A program made the position numbers and the translations under genes. From positions 1,922,001 to 1,986,000 of the forward strand of contig NZ_CP061316.1 in assembly GCF_018688335.1 (NCBI RefSeq): 64,000 nt of DNA. Reading direction: 5' to 3'. The notes under the pieces are model-generated. The model was not told where the DNA came from. It saw nothing but the letters and a program-made list of their open reading frames with translations, and ran no database searches. Position 1 is the first letter of the stretch. The number at the start of each line of letters is the position of its first letter. The stretch is from Polynucleobacter sp. AP-Jannik-300A-C4 (GTDB taxonomy: Bacteria > Pseudomonadota > Gammaproteobacteria > Burkholderiales > Burkholderiaceae). Of this stretch, positions 21,773 to 31,400 are shown piece by piece.

Positions 21773-21952
21773 GGTGTTTAGTCTATGGAGAACTGCACTA
21801 GACCAAAGCCAGTTTAGCAAGCATGCAGCATATTCAAATACGGATAAACACTAATCCTACACGCCTTCAACTACGCGGCAACTTAGGATGACAAATCCTA
21901 TTTAACGGTACAGCAACTGGGCGGATATGGCGGAGGATTGCCTTTAGACCGC

Positions 21953-22360
21953 CTATGACTTAGGCGCAAGGAGATGCACATACTTTAACGGCGTAAATTT
22001 AGAAGTTATGGCGCCAGTAACAATTCGAGCAAATATATCCTCTCGTAAGGATTCATGTGATATGAACGTTCCCTGCGCTACGGCCTTAAGCAATTTACTT
22101 GTCTCCTCATGCCTCATCTTTGCATAGAATACAAAACTATCGTGCCTAATAAAATCATGATCCCCTTTTGAAAGCTCACAAGTTAAATCTTGCATTCTTA
22201 AGTGATCTCGAGTGCTAATTGGTACAAGTAAATTGCATTGCAGAGATTCGATGTTTAATGGATCGCTAAGCAGAATAAACAAATGTTTCCGATCTGGATC
22301 ATCATCTGGCCCTGAAGGTATCAGGAGCGCCGCCCTTTTGTAAGGGAGAAAAAGCTTCAT
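21953..22360 (-). CDS. Candidate toxin of a PanAT-type module
   Basis: A 135-residue cytoplasmic protein. RAALLIPSGPDDDPDRKHLF, LLVPISTRDHLR and GDHDFIRHDSFVFYAKM give a beta-rich pattern like PemK/MazF-type toxins. Its start overlaps the stop of the Panacea-domain gene by 4 bases (22357-22360), the usual sign of translational coupling in toxin-antitoxin pairs. Panacea antitoxins are known to pair with many unrelated toxins, so the toxin assignment rests on neighbourhood more than on sequence. No catalytic residue can be assigned with certainty. Confidence 0.65.
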   Translation of the reverse strand: MKLFLPYKRAALLIPSGPDDDPDRKHLFILLSDPLNIESLQCNLLVPISTRDHLRMQDLTCELSKGDHDFIRHDSFVFYAKMRHEETSKLLKAVAQGTFISHESLREDIFARIVTGAITSKFTPLKYVHLLAPKS

Positions 22361-22926
22361 ATTGAAGCAAATAAATTATCTATATCCTGAGCTGACTTAT
22401 GTGAGACGATGATTTGAGCTGCCGTCTCTTTATCAAATTTTTTGCTTTTCTCTAGTGCCTTGACAATGTCATCAAACTCCAGAGAATAAGAAGACCCATT
22501 TGGGTCGTGCCACTCCGGACAATTAATATGGGTCCAATCCCGAATTGTCCACTTATCCATCCCACCAAAATTACCCCACACAATCTCCAAAACCTCGAGC
22601 TCAGCCCTACTTAATTCATCAAGTTCTCGGTGCGCCACTGAAGAACGAACAGCTACTTCATGATTTTCTTTGTCAGAAATCCAAGACTCCCAACCACCAT
22701 CCTGAGATTCAATGTCGCCGTCCATCAGATTTAGGGTTTTTGAAAGCACGGGACCATGAGGCATTGATACATAAAGATCTCCGGAAATTGGCATTCCAAA
22801 AGATTTGATGGCCTCTCTATCTGAAAGATAGAGTAATTTCATCAATTTAAGATGTGACATGCGGGCATTACTTTCTTTTCTCAAAAAGAAAGTAGCCATT
22901 TGGGCCACTTTGCGCTCATTAAACAT
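22357..22926 (-). CDS. Panacea (SocA-like) domain antitoxin
   Basis: A 189-residue protein of the Panacea/DUF4065 family. The diagnostic start is KVAQMATFFLRKESNARMSH, LKLMKLLYLSDREAIKSFGM and PISGDLYVSMPHGPVLSKTL, residues 7-65. Proteins of this family neutralise partner toxins (PanA of PanAT systems) or act as proteolytic adaptors (SocA). It is the first gene of a two-gene operon with the candidate toxin at 22360-21953. The pair is near the left end of island A, a usual place for stabilisation modules. Confidence 0.87.
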   Translation of the reverse strand: MFNERKVAQMATFFLRKESNARMSHLKLMKLLYLSDREAIKSFGMPISGDLYVSMPHGPVLSKTLNLMDGDIESQDGGWESWISDKENHEVAVRSSVAHRELDELSRAELEVLEIVWGNFGGMDKWTIRDWTHINCPEWHDPNGSSYSLEFDDIVKALEKSKKFDKETAAQIIVSHKSAQDIDNLFASI

Positions 22927-23012
22927 AGTAGGTCGATTTTACTCTTTAGCAATAAGCACTGTTGCCGCCTTATCAATATTTTGTATTATAAAAACAACGA
23001 ACCTTTATCTGG

Positions 23013-23183
23013 CTAATTTAAATGAGCAGCCTTCCCAAGCTCAACTTGGCCAGACTTAATCTTCTGCCTGGCTCGCTCGGCTTTAACAGCTTGCTGATCT
23101 TGCTTCACTCGATCTTTCATTGATTTAAGTCTGGCTTGCTCTGGGCTTAATGGCTTTTGAGGGGCTATTTCATTGAATCGCAT
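23013..23183 (-). CDS. Small basic protein, homologue of the one at 42524-42679
   Basis: A 56-residue frame starting MRFNEIAPQKPLSPEQARLK and continuing as a strongly charged helix (KDRVKQDQQAVKAERARQKI). The same pattern PxKPxxPxQARLxxxK ... ERxRQK occurs in the 51-residue frame of island B. Conservation of the protein pattern while the DNA has drifted is the main evidence that it is coding. The charged single helix suggests a nucleic-acid or protein contact role; the function is unknown. Confidence 0.6.
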   Translation of the reverse strand: MRFNEIAPQKPLSPEQARLKSMKDRVKQDQQAVKAERARQKIKSGQVELGKAAHLN

Positions 23184-23185
23184 AG

Positions 23186-23332
23186 CTAACCAATCTGCAA
23201 TGGTTGATGTGGAACATTACTGCTCCCGAATATAGCCTGGAATAATTTATATGCTTGAGCTTGATTTTGGGCATAGAGAATAGTTTCCACCCACATTCCA
23301 GCGGCATTAACAGTTGCCTTGTATCTTTTCAT
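23186..23332 (-). CDS. Small hypothetical protein, paralogue of the next (48 residues)
   Basis: From the ATG at 23332 the product begins MKRYKATVNAAGMWVETILY and goes on with AQNQAQAYKLFQAIFG. It resembles the 45-residue product of 23393-23530 (MKxYxxxxxxxGxxVxTxxxAxNxxQA). Both are preceded by the same bases AAATATCT and CTAT next to the ATG, so the pair looks like an old tandem duplication. The fold may be a small beta-beta-alpha unit. The function is unknown. Confidence 0.5.
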   Translation of the reverse strand: MKRYKATVNAAGMWVETILYAQNQAQAYKLFQAIFGSSNVPHQPLQIG

Positions 23333-23392
23333 ATAGATATTTAGTCGAACCATGATCGGGCCACCCCGCAAGTTTGCGAAGATGGCGCTGCC

Positions 23393-23530
23393 TTAAAGCT
23401 CTTTCATACCCAATATATGCGTTGCTCCCCAACTGCGAGCTAAAGCTTTTACTTGCTGCTCATTTAACGCTTGAATTGTTGTTGTTACTTCTATGCCGCC
23501 GATTTTTAGGATTACTAGATATGTTTTCAT
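23393..23530 (-). CDS. Small hypothetical protein, paralogue of the previous (45 residues)
   Basis: The product begins MKTYLVILKIGGIEVTTTIQ, then ALNEQQVKALARSWGATHIL. The match in length, spacing and pattern to the 48-residue frame at 23186-23332, and the shared upstream bases, argue that both are real. The function is unknown. Similar small frames of this type are frequent in integrative elements of related bacteria, by my impression only. Confidence 0.5.
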   Translation of the reverse strand: MKTYLVILKIGGIEVTTTIQALNEQQVKALARSWGATHILGMKEL

Positions 23531-23615
23531 AGAGATATTTAGGCACGCTGTTAAGTGTTTAAATATTTCCTAGATCCCTGGATGGCCACGAACGATATCG
23601 TGGCCATTAACAACA

Positions 23616-24059
23616 TCACTGTCGCTTAAACCCACTCCTCAAGCTGGCGCTTGCAGTTTCTATCTGAGCATCTAATTCTCCCGCCTCTACTGCCGACTTA
23701 ATCGACTCCAATGCCTTTACTAGCTCAAGGCCACTAGCCACCTCAACACTGGGCTTGCCCTTTGCCAATTCTATGGTCCAGCTTCCATACTTCACAGAGA
23801 CGCAAACCTTGCCTTGTTCTGATTGGAACCACCAGGGCTTAATTCTTTTTGGAACCTCCACTTGCTTACGCAATCCAGTTTGAGGGTCTTTAATTGAGCG
23901 GTATTTCATCACTACAAACGGCGTGCCATCCATTTGACTTTTGGCCAACTGAATCTGCTCCCAAAGTTTTGATCCAAGTTTGTTTCTGCGAATCACGACG
24001 GCAGGCATATGGGTTGGTTTTTTAACTGCTACTAGTTTTAAGTTACTTAATGCGCTCAT
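23616..24059 (-). CDS. DUF6641-like mobile-element protein
   Basis: 147 residues from the ATG at 24059, which has GGAGA 7 bases upstream; the open frame to 24134 has no signal. It begins MSALSNLKLVAVKKPTHMPA, then RRNKLGSKLWEQIQLAKSQM, EVPKRIKPWWFQSEQGKVCV and a final ESIKSAVEAGELDAQIETAS. This matches my memory of the DUF6641 family carried by integrative elements of Burkholderiales; the name is moderately certain. The function is unknown; a nucleic-acid-binding role is plausible from the basic middle part. Confidence 0.7.
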   Translation of the reverse strand: MSALSNLKLVAVKKPTHMPAVVIRRNKLGSKLWEQIQLAKSQMDGTPFVVMKYRSIKDPQTGLRKQVEVPKRIKPWWFQSEQGKVCVSVKYGSWTIELAKGKPSVEVASGLELVKALESIKSAVEAGELDAQIETASASLRSGFKRQ

Positions 24060-24134
24060 TGTTTTCTCCTTTTGGTTAATGGGCACAAGCAGTTTGTTTT
24101 CAATCATCCAGATAGGTCGACCTCTTTTTGGCAA

Positions 24135-24443
24135 TTCTTCTATTTCGACTCATTTTGGATAGAAAAAATGCGGGTTTTATTGAGCTGTCATAAATATTTT
24201 TGCGAGTTGCTTGGTTACACAGTAGATGTCGCAAGAAGAAAAAGAAGTTGCATAGTTGAGTTTGAGTAGTTGCTAGTAAGTTACTCGTAGTGGCAAATGA
24301 GTAACTGTGACCAAGTAACACAACTTCGTAACTCCTCTTTTGAGATCTGCGACTTTTACTGCAACTGATCTCTTCTGATCTCTCTTGTAACCAACCAAGG
24401 AACTAGCAACAAGAACTCAATTAAGAACACAAGGAGAAAATAA
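24135..24443. other. Non-coding gap of island A with a stem-loop
   Basis: No convincing gene. It holds an inverted repeat AGTTACTC/GAGTAACT (24279-24286 and 24299-24306) and several further GTAAC/AGTAAC repeats from 24270 to 24335, then GATCTC-type short repeats to 24390. It lies between divergent genes and may be a control region or an origin-like element. The next gene has GGAG as ribosome-binding site at 24431. Confidence 0.4.
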
Positions 24444-24902
24444 ATGAGAGAAATCGCAATCAGAGGCTTTATCAACGAGAAGTACAACACCCTATTTGGC
24501 AAGGGATTATTTAGACGAGCCATCTATAACGGATCGGTGGAGCTTCATAATCCAAACCAAAAGTATCTAGTAGATTTTTATGAATATGAACAATTCCAAC
24601 ATACCGCCAAGACAGATCAACAAATCGCTACTCTCAAAAAGTTTGAAGCCTGCGGGGTAGCGAATACGCCCGATCTTGTGATGTCATGGATTGTGCATTA
24701 CGAACCCCTAACTAAATCTAAAGAGCTGGTCGATGGCTATTGCATTTACCTACAAACTACGGGTGAAGTGCATATTGAAATTGATGATGTTCTAAATGGA
24801 ACAAATGATGAGTGGGACTTAAAAGCACATCACTGTAAAGCCATGGGCGCCAACAAGCCTGTATTTGTTGCCACGAACGTGGACTTGAACATAAAACAAT
24901 AA
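24444..24902 (+). CDS. Hypothetical protein of island A
   Basis: A 152-residue protein with a good ribosome-binding site (AAGGAG) and no signal or membrane segment. It begins MREIAIRGFINEKYNTLFGK and contains VDFYEYEQFQHTAKTDQQIA and SWIVHYEPLTKSKELVDGYC. The second half alternates polar and hydrophobic residues as in beta strands (GYCIYLQTTGEVHIEIDDVL). I do not recognise a family. It stands alone, 320 bases before the short recombinase gene. Confidence 0.6.
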   Translation: MREIAIRGFINEKYNTLFGKGLFRRAIYNGSVELHNPNQKYLVDFYEYEQFQHTAKTDQQIATLKKFEACGVANTPDLVMSWIVHYEPLTKSKELVDGYCIYLQTTGEVHIEIDDVLNGTNDEWDLKAHHCKAMGANKPVFVATNVDLNIKQ

Positions 24903-25221
24903 AAACCCCTCAAAAAAGCTCTACACGCAACGATTTTGGGGCATCACACGCCTTGTTGCTGGGCGCATATCAAATAGCGTGCAGGGTTGATTTGAGCTAT
25001 TGCTGTATGAAGCACTCAGATCGTCGTCTAAAGACGACAGGCACTAGGGATTTGGCATAAATATTTAAAGCAAATATAGGTTAAGAAAACTCTACTTTTC
25101 TTAACCTGATTTTGTAACTCATTGATTCTTGGAAGATCTTTGCTTAAAAGCTCTCGGTCGCTTTATTTGTAATAAGAAAACACACTTGTATGTGCTTTTT
25201 TATTTATGAAAGGATTTACAA
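24903..25221. other. Non-coding gap with a palindrome GTCGTCTAAAGACGAC
   Basis: No gene seen. At 25023-25038 there is an inverted repeat with 7-bp arms (GTCGTCT/AGACGAC) followed by AGGCACTAGGGAT, a relative of the GTCG-TTTAAA-CGAC motif plus GCAGGGAT found in the array. A weak stem CACA/TGTG followed by T residues near 25180-25203 lies just before the recombinase start. Confidence 0.6.
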
Positions 25222-25788
25222 ATGGCTCAAGCTAAAACCCTTACCCAAGCAGAAATTGATCAAGTTCTGCGTTACGCAAGCACTAGAAAATATCCCGAGC
25301 GCAATCGCGCTCTCATCCTCACCAGCTTTTTGACCGGGATGCGGGTCGCCGAGATCGCCTCCATAAAGTTAGGCGACATTGTCAATGACGATGGCACGAT
25401 CAAAAACGAAGTAAGACTATCTGCCGCGCAAACCAAAGGCGGTCATCCTCGCACCGTCTTTATCGCTAGTAAACTCAAAGCGGAATTAGAAGTATATTTG
25501 AAGACTAGGCATATCAAAGATCCCACAATTGCTTTTTTTCACACTGATAGAAGACTTAAATTCACACCCAACGGTTTATGCGTATGGTTCTTTTCACTTT
25601 ATCGAGGTGCGGGCATTAGTGGCGCAAGCAGCCATTCGGGAAGACGCTCGATGATTACCTCGCTCGCCCAAAAAGGAATTGGTGTGCGAGTCTTAGCCGA
25701 AATCGCAGGTCATCGGTCGATTGCGGTAACCCAAAAATATATCGATGCCAATCCTGAAATGTGTCGCAATGCGATGGAATTAATTTGA
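25222..25788 (+). CDS. Minimal tyrosine recombinase (catalytic domain only)
   Basis: A 188-residue protein holding only the catalytic domain of tyrosine recombinases, like FimB/FimE in size. All active-site residues are seen: Arg in LTGMRVAEIASI (near residue 40), Lys in AQTKGGHPR (near 75), HxxR in SSHSGRRSM (near 138), His in IAGHRSIAV (near 161) and Tyr in TQKYID (near 172). There is no N-terminal core-binding domain. The ribosome-binding site AAGGA is 9 bases before the ATG and a terminator follows at 25869. It could invert, integrate or excise DNA, and is one candidate enzyme for the tRNA-Phe units. Confidence 0.9.
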   Translation: MAQAKTLTQAEIDQVLRYASTRKYPERNRALILTSFLTGMRVAEIASIKLGDIVNDDGTIKNEVRLSAAQTKGGHPRTVFIASKLKAELEVYLKTRHIKDPTIAFFHTDRRLKFTPNGLCVWFFSLYRGAGISGASSHSGRRSMITSLAQKGIGVRVLAEIAGHRSIAVTQKYIDANPEMCRNAMELI

Positions 25789-25868
25789 TAGTCGGCTAAG
25801 AATTTAATCACTACATTTTCTTAATCACAAAAAAGTAGTGATTTTTCTCAAAAAGAAAATCACCCTAC

Positions 25869-25896
25869 AAGCCCCTGTTCATGGGGCTTTAATTTT
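25869..25896 (+). terminator. Rho-independent terminator after the short recombinase
   Basis: Stem AAGCCCC/GGGGCTT with a 7-base loop followed by TAATTTTT. Confidence 0.8.
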
Positions 25897-26034
25897 TCGG
25901 AATTTTCTGTCAAGGAAATAAAACAACGCGGTGATTTGTTTGAAAAATCCCAAAAATGTAGAGTTGCCCTTATCAACAAAGCACACAGGCACTTTCGCCA
26001 TTACCGCCTAGTTGATTTTTAAGGAGCTTTAAAA

Positions 26035-27075
26035 ATGGAAAATGTAATTGAAGTAACTAACCAAGCAGTAAACCCATCAGCAGCACAATCAACCACTCCT
26101 TCTGTGGATATTCGCAATATGAATGCCAATGTCATCACTGAGGATTCATCGACTTTTGATGAAGTATTTGAGGTGGAAGGTGAAGTCAAACCCTCATCAA
26201 AACCTGTAGCATCATCTGAACCCAAAGAATCGGACAAAGATAAAGCGCAGCGTATGCAGGCAGGCTTGGACAAAGCTAAAGCATCAAAATCTGCCAGCAC
26301 AAGCCTTGTTCAGTACGAACGTAGGCTCAGCGTAGAGGCTGCCACAGCAGATACATCAGCAATCATCCCAAAAGAGCGCAAAGAGTATGTAACTGCGTTT
26401 AAAGCTGGTGTTGAGAAAACTGCTCGTAGCACTTTAGAGATGTGCCGCGTGGTTTATGAGGCAGAGCAATCGCTAGATAAGTTTCAATTTAAAACTTTTT
26501 GCGAAGAAGTCGGACTTAAGGACTACAGCAGTACTGTTCGCAAGTTCTCTGCAATTGGTCGGGTATATCCACGCTTTATTCAATATGTGGATCAACTGCC
26601 AGCAAGTTGGACCAATATCTACTTGATTACTCAAATTCCAGCAGATGCATTTGAGGAATGCCTGACTAAGGGGTATGCGTTAAATAAGCTAACAGGTGCA
26701 AAGCTTGATGAACTGGTCAAAAGCACAAAGGACATCAATAAGATTGAAGAGCCTTTAAGCTTTGATAGCAAAAACTCTGGCTATGTATTTGCCAAGCTCT
26801 TGTTTACCAAAAAACCTGATGATACGGATTGGCGTGCAATGGAAAAGGCATTGGCTGAAATCTCTGCCCGATTACCCATCAAGTTTGTTATCAACAAAGA
26901 AGCTGGAGAGTTTGTGCAAGCTCGTCGTGAACAACGCTATGAGCAGATCAAGCAAAGCAGCAAAAATGTCGATCTCAAGCCTGATTTATGGGATTTGGGC
27001 GCAGAAGCGAATGCAGTCTTTAAAGTCGCGGAACGTATAGCTAACCCGACTGATAAGGCAGTCATTACTGTTTAA
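26035..27075 (+). CDS. DNA-binding-like protein of an integrative element (DUF3102-like segment)
   Basis: A 346-residue protein with a strong ribosome-binding site (AAGGAG). The first 110 residues are polar and likely disordered. Residues 120-230 resemble a DUF3102/KorB-type helical region: TLEMCRVVYEAEQSLDKFQF, KTFCEEVGLKDYSSTVRKFS, AIGRVYPRFI, where a helix-turn-helix can be drawn. The C-terminal part has an alpha-beta pattern. Such proteins in phages and integrative elements act as regulators or partition-like factors. The assignment is tentative. It is followed by a weak hairpin at 27083-27112 and then the converging integrase gene. Confidence 0.6.
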   Translation: MENVIEVTNQAVNPSAAQSTTPSVDIRNMNANVITEDSSTFDEVFEVEGEVKPSSKPVASSEPKESDKDKAQRMQAGLDKAKASKSASTSLVQYERRLSVEAATADTSAIIPKERKEYVTAFKAGVEKTARSTLEMCRVVYEAEQSLDKFQFKTFCEEVGLKDYSSTVRKFSAIGRVYPRFIQYVDQLPASWTNIYLITQIPADAFEECLTKGYALNKLTGAKLDELVKSTKDINKIEEPLSFDSKNSGYVFAKLLFTKKPDDTDWRAMEKALAEISARLPIKFVINKEAGEFVQARREQRYEQIKQSSKNVDLKPDLWDLGAEANAVFKVAERIANPTDKAVITV

Positions 27076-27082
27076 GACGACC

Positions 27083-27112
27083 GCTACCACTGCAGGGGTA
27101 GCTGTTGTTTTA
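27083..27112 (+). terminator. Weak hairpin terminator
   Basis: Stem GCTACC/GGTAGC with TGTTGTTTT after it, between the gene ending at 27075 and the converging integrase. Confidence 0.45.
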
Positions 27113-27119
27113 ATACGTT

Positions 27120-27133
27120 GTTCCATTTAGAAC
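27120..27133. repeat. Dispersed palindrome GTTCCATTTAGAAC
   Basis: One copy of the second hairpin of the composite element described at 39278, 48099 and 53216. Here it stands alone, 5 bases past the stop codon of the integrase gene. Confidence 0.7.
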
Positions 27134-27138
27134 AGGTT

Positions 27139-28353
27139 TTAAGCCAACTTCTCGGCATTCATCATAGGAGTTAACTTGGAATAATGTCGCTCAATCATGC
27201 CAACACTAGTACCCATTTGCCTAGCCAGAGTGTGAATATCAACCCCTCTTGCTAGGGCGAATGTGGCATAGGTATGACGTAGGCTATATAAGGTTCTGTT
27301 CTGACCTCCGCCATCAACCCTCATGTTGCTACGAACCATTAAGTTACGAAAGATATTTTCCATGTTGCTAATTTGCTCGCCTGTTGGCAAACGGAATACC
27401 ACCGCATCAACCTTAGCCTCAATCACTGCGTTGAGCCCCGAGTAAGGCAACTTCTGCCACTTCATTACTCGCTCTAATACCTTCACCACAGCAGTTCTTG
27501 CTATCAAATACCTAGGACCCGTCTTACCTGATACCCAAATCCTTAAGTATTTCTTTTCCCCAATCCAATGCCATTGCAAATGCTTCCACCTCAGTGGCAG
27601 CGCCTCCGTTCCATGTCGAATGCCTGTATTCACTAGAAACTCTATGTAATAGGCGCATAGCGTTCTCATCAATGCTGTTCTGTCCGTATAGCTACTCTTT
27701 TGCCAAGTCTCTGTATAGCTCAATAAGTCTTTAATTTCTTCTGCTGTAAAAGCAGGGCGGGGTTGGCTCTTTTTACCTTTGCTATCCAATAATGGGACCG
27801 CTTGATTAAGTCCAATATAGCCACGATCTCTGGCCAGATTAATAACGCGGATATAGGCGCTTGCGTGATTACGTTTAGTGCTTGCCATAGGAGTCTTGCC
27901 CATTTGTGAGATGCGCCAAGACTCAAAGTCGCCTAGTAGTTCATTAGTAATTTGACTAATCTCATATTGCCCAAAGAAAGGAATGAGATATTTGTTAATG
28001 GCAAAGGCATAGTCACGATAGATGCGCTTACCTAGCTTGTTATGTAAAGCCTGAGCCATATTGGCTAACTCGTCTAAAGCAATCTGCTTAAAGGTTTTGG
28101 TGACAACGGCTAAGCCAGCGCCAACTTTGACTTTGACTGTTTCGTAAATGGCTAGGGCTTGGGTTTGAGCTAAGTCAGAATCTTCTGTATTGGTAGAGGC
28201 AGCATGCCATTGCCCATTGGGTAACTTAAAGCGGCATTGCCATTGACGACTATTTGGTCGCTTAAATAAGGTCAGCTCACCCTGCAACAATCTAATTGTT
28301 TTGGGTGAACCTAGTTTTTTATTTTCAGGAAATAAATATTGAATATTTTGCAA
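27139..28353 (-). CDS. Tyrosine-type integrase
   Basis: A 404-residue integrase. Residues 30-65 form a small arm-binding-like part (FKRPNSRQWQCRFKLPNGQW), residues 85-195 the core-binding domain, and the rest the catalytic domain with Arg in LVNTGIRHGTEALPLRW, HxxR in YSLRHTYATFALARG, and Tyr in MIERHYSKLTP. The second conserved His is replaced (RQMGTSVGM), as in some phage-type integrases. The frame opens at a TTG at 28353 just after an in-frame stop inside the palindrome 28359-28377, so its start is formed by that site. It is the main candidate for integration of island A. Confidence 0.9.
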   Translation of the reverse strand: MQNIQYLFPENKKLGSPKTIRLLQGELTLFKRPNSRQWQCRFKLPNGQWHAASTNTEDSDLAQTQALAIYETVKVKVGAGLAVVTKTFKQIALDELANMAQALHNKLGKRIYRDYAFAINKYLIPFFGQYEISQITNELLGDFESWRISQMGKTPMASTKRNHASAYIRVINLARDRGYIGLNQAVPLLDSKGKKSQPRPAFTAEEIKDLLSYTETWQKSSYTDRTALMRTLCAYYIEFLVNTGIRHGTEALPLRWKHLQWHWIGEKKYLRIWVSGKTGPRYLIARTAVVKVLERVMKWQKLPYSGLNAVIEAKVDAVVFRLPTGEQISNMENIFRNLMVRSNMRVDGGGQNRTLYSLRHTYATFALARGVDIHTLARQMGTSVGMIERHYSKLTPMMNAEKLA

Positions 28354-28358
28354 GTCGG

Positions 28359-28377
28359 GCGTCTAGTTACGGGACGC
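28359..28377 (-). repeat. Dispersed palindrome GCGTCCCGTAACTAGACGC (inverted copy)
   Basis: Reads GCGTCTAGTTACGGGACGC on the plus strand, the reverse complement of the copies at 39278, 48099 and 53216. It lies directly before the integrase start. Confidence 0.85.
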
Positions 28378-28412
28378 TTACAAGCTTAATTTCAGATTAG
28401 GATTTGGGCGAC

Positions 28413-31400
28413 CTAATTACGTGAAACAAGTTGTCTTAGCTTGCCATAACTGTCAACTACGTCATAGCGTACCTTATCTGCATCGATTCGCTTATTGATC
28501 TCTTCAAAGAACTTTCTAGCGCATTTAATTTTGGACTTTTCAATCTCACTCAACTGCATAGAAGACATAGAGCCTTTTGTCTCAGCCACAAAGTAAATGT
28601 GCTTCACGTCACCATGTCTGAAAGAAATCGCCCAGTCAGGGTTGTATGAACCAACTGGCGTGGGTATTTGAAATCCTCGTGGTAGCTTAGCGTACACGAC
28701 TACTTCTTCACTGGTATCAAGCTCTTTTACGAAGTTTCGTTCTACGTTGGAATCTGTCACTACGTAGTCATAGATATGGCGTTTCAACTTATCCCCAGCT
28801 TTGGAAAAGTCCTGCTTAGACTGAGTGCTTGTGAAAATATCAATGTCGTGCGTTTCAGCAATAGGGTCATAAGCCAAATGCTCAATGATGCAGGTAGCCT
28901 TTTGTTCATTAATTAGACGGCTACTTTCAGAAATGAAGCTCTCGGGATTAGTCCTGAACTGAGCAAATACAGGCTTAGTTACCCCGCCAAAGATTGACAC
29001 GATAGTTGCGCGAGTAAGCTGTGTAGCCTCAGCAATATTGCCAACTAGATCGTATTTGACTGAAGAATGGGCTGAGACACGCTCACTTGCAGTCTCAGTT
29101 TCAACTAGTTTGAACGCATCACCACTTTTCACATCGTCATACGTGGCAGTATCCGCTTGCTCGCCACGATGTACTGTGTACTGCAAAGGCGTAACCCGCA
29201 TCTCAGCATCCAACGTTGCTATGCACTTTGCAATCAACTCTTCACTGTCAAAGTGGACGCTGTATGCAGCTTTACGATTAATGCGATTCCAAAGCTCCTT
29301 GAACTCTTTTTTCTCAAAATTAGCGTTCAATGGATTAATCTTCGCGCCACGATCATTCTCAGGCATCGGCAACTGTGCATCATTAAATACCGTTTCAATG
29401 AGTGCGAAAACTTGTTCTGCATATGGCTCTAATTCAGGAGGCAACTCAGCTACTGCGCCAGTTCGCTTATCTTCGTGGTACTTCTCGGCAATCCTATCCA
29501 AATCATCCGTGTAGTCGTTCTTGACTAGGTACTTGTAGATTTGCTTTGCAATCTGCGGTGTCACAGCAACATCGCCAGCATCTGTCTTGAGGACTTTTCC
29601 AGAGAAATACGATTCACTGGCAACTCTTGGCCGCTCTGAAAGAGATTCGCTAATGTCACGTTGTAATGCTGTTACAAAATCTTTGTAACTTTCGCTCGCA
29701 ACAACCGTAAGCACATTCACCTGATGAACCGTTGCAGGATTGTCCATGCGATCACCAAGTTGATTCACTGACAGACGCAAGCCACGTCCAACTTCTTGTC
29801 TGCGTGAAATTGTGTTGTCACTATGTTTAAGTGTGCAAATCACAAATACGTTTGGATTGTCCCAGCCTTCACGTAACGCTGAGTGTGAAAAGATAAAGCG
29901 TACTGGTTCTGCAAACGAGAGCAAACGCTCCTTGTCTTTCAGGATCAAGTCATACGCATCTACATCATCTGTTTCAGTGGATTTTTTTCCAGTTTCAGGA
30001 TCAACAAGGCGCTTGGTCTTCTTATCAATTGAGAAGTACCCGCTGTGCGTCTGATTAGCCTGTATGCCACGCAAGTACTTGTTGTAAGCAGAATCTTCTA
30101 GAGTGAGGACTTCGTTTAGCGCGTTGTTGTACTCTTCCTCAAAAATACGTGCGTATTCACCTTGCTCATCATCTTGGCTGTAATCACGATACTTCACAAC
30201 CTCGTCAATGAAGAAGAGGCTGAGCACTTTGATGCCCTGATTGAACAAAGCCTGTTCTTTTTCAAAGTGTGCTTTGATTGCTTCACGGATTTGGATGCGG
30301 CGCAATGACAACTCATTCACATCACCAACTGCTTCACCAGCCACAAGCTCAATGCCATTTGTAAAGCTAACAGTGTCTGTGTTTGCATTTATGTCAGCAA
30401 TGACGTAACCATCACGGTACTGCTCCATACCATTTGATTCGTCATACAGGTTTTGACCTTTTGAGAGTTTGCGAACAACACGCTTGTTGCCATTGTTTTG
30501 TTTAATCTCAAATTCAATACGAGCTTCAGGTGGCTTAGTGGCACTAACTTGAATTCCTTCAAGGTAAAGATAGCTGTTAGTGCCTGACAAGCCTTTAACT
30601 GAAATGCCACGCACTGCAATCTTCTTCACTAGCTTTTGGTTGTACGCGTCCAGTGCATCAAGGCGATGAATCTTGTTATGGGTAGTCTTGTGTGTTGCTG
30701 AGTAGCGCAACATAAACAAAGGATTGAACTCCTTCAATGAGTCCAGTGTCTTTGCGCCTTCCATCTTTTGAGGTTCATCCAAGATCATGATGGGCTTGTT
30801 GCCCTTGATCACATCAATTGGTCTTCGTGACTGAAAGTCATCCAGCTCTTCATAAATCCTGCGCGCATCCTTACCAGTTGCATTGAAAGCTTGGACGTTG
30901 ATTACCATGATATTGATTCCTGCATCTGAGGAATAGCTTTCAAGGTTATGCAACTGCTTTGAGTTGTAGATAAAGAAACGAGCCTTCTTCCCATAAATTT
31001 CTAAGAAGTGATCAGCCGTGATCTGAAGGGACTTGTAAACACCTTCGCGGATCGCAATACTTGGCACAACAATAATGAACTTGCTCCACCCATACAGCTT
31101 GTTAAGCTCAAACATTGTCTTGATGTAGCAGTACGTTTTACCTGTACCCGTTTCCATCTCAACATCAAGGTTTACTTGACAAACCTTAGTGCTGACTAAG
31201 TTTGCTGAAACAGGTAGGTTTTGACCACGCTGTACTTGTGCAATGTTTTCAAAAATCTTGCTATTACTGATAGTGAAATCTGAATTCCTAAAACCAGCAT
31301 CAAACATGGCTTCAGTAGTATTGTTTACCTTGCCAGGATCAACGCGATACTGAACAGCACTTGTAGGTGACTGACCTGCAAAGCAGTCCGTAACAGCTTG

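Noticed and set aside
29038..29514. 158-residue plus-strand frame inside res
   Set aside because: Antisense shadow with Ser/Leu-rich composition within a clear type III Res gene.
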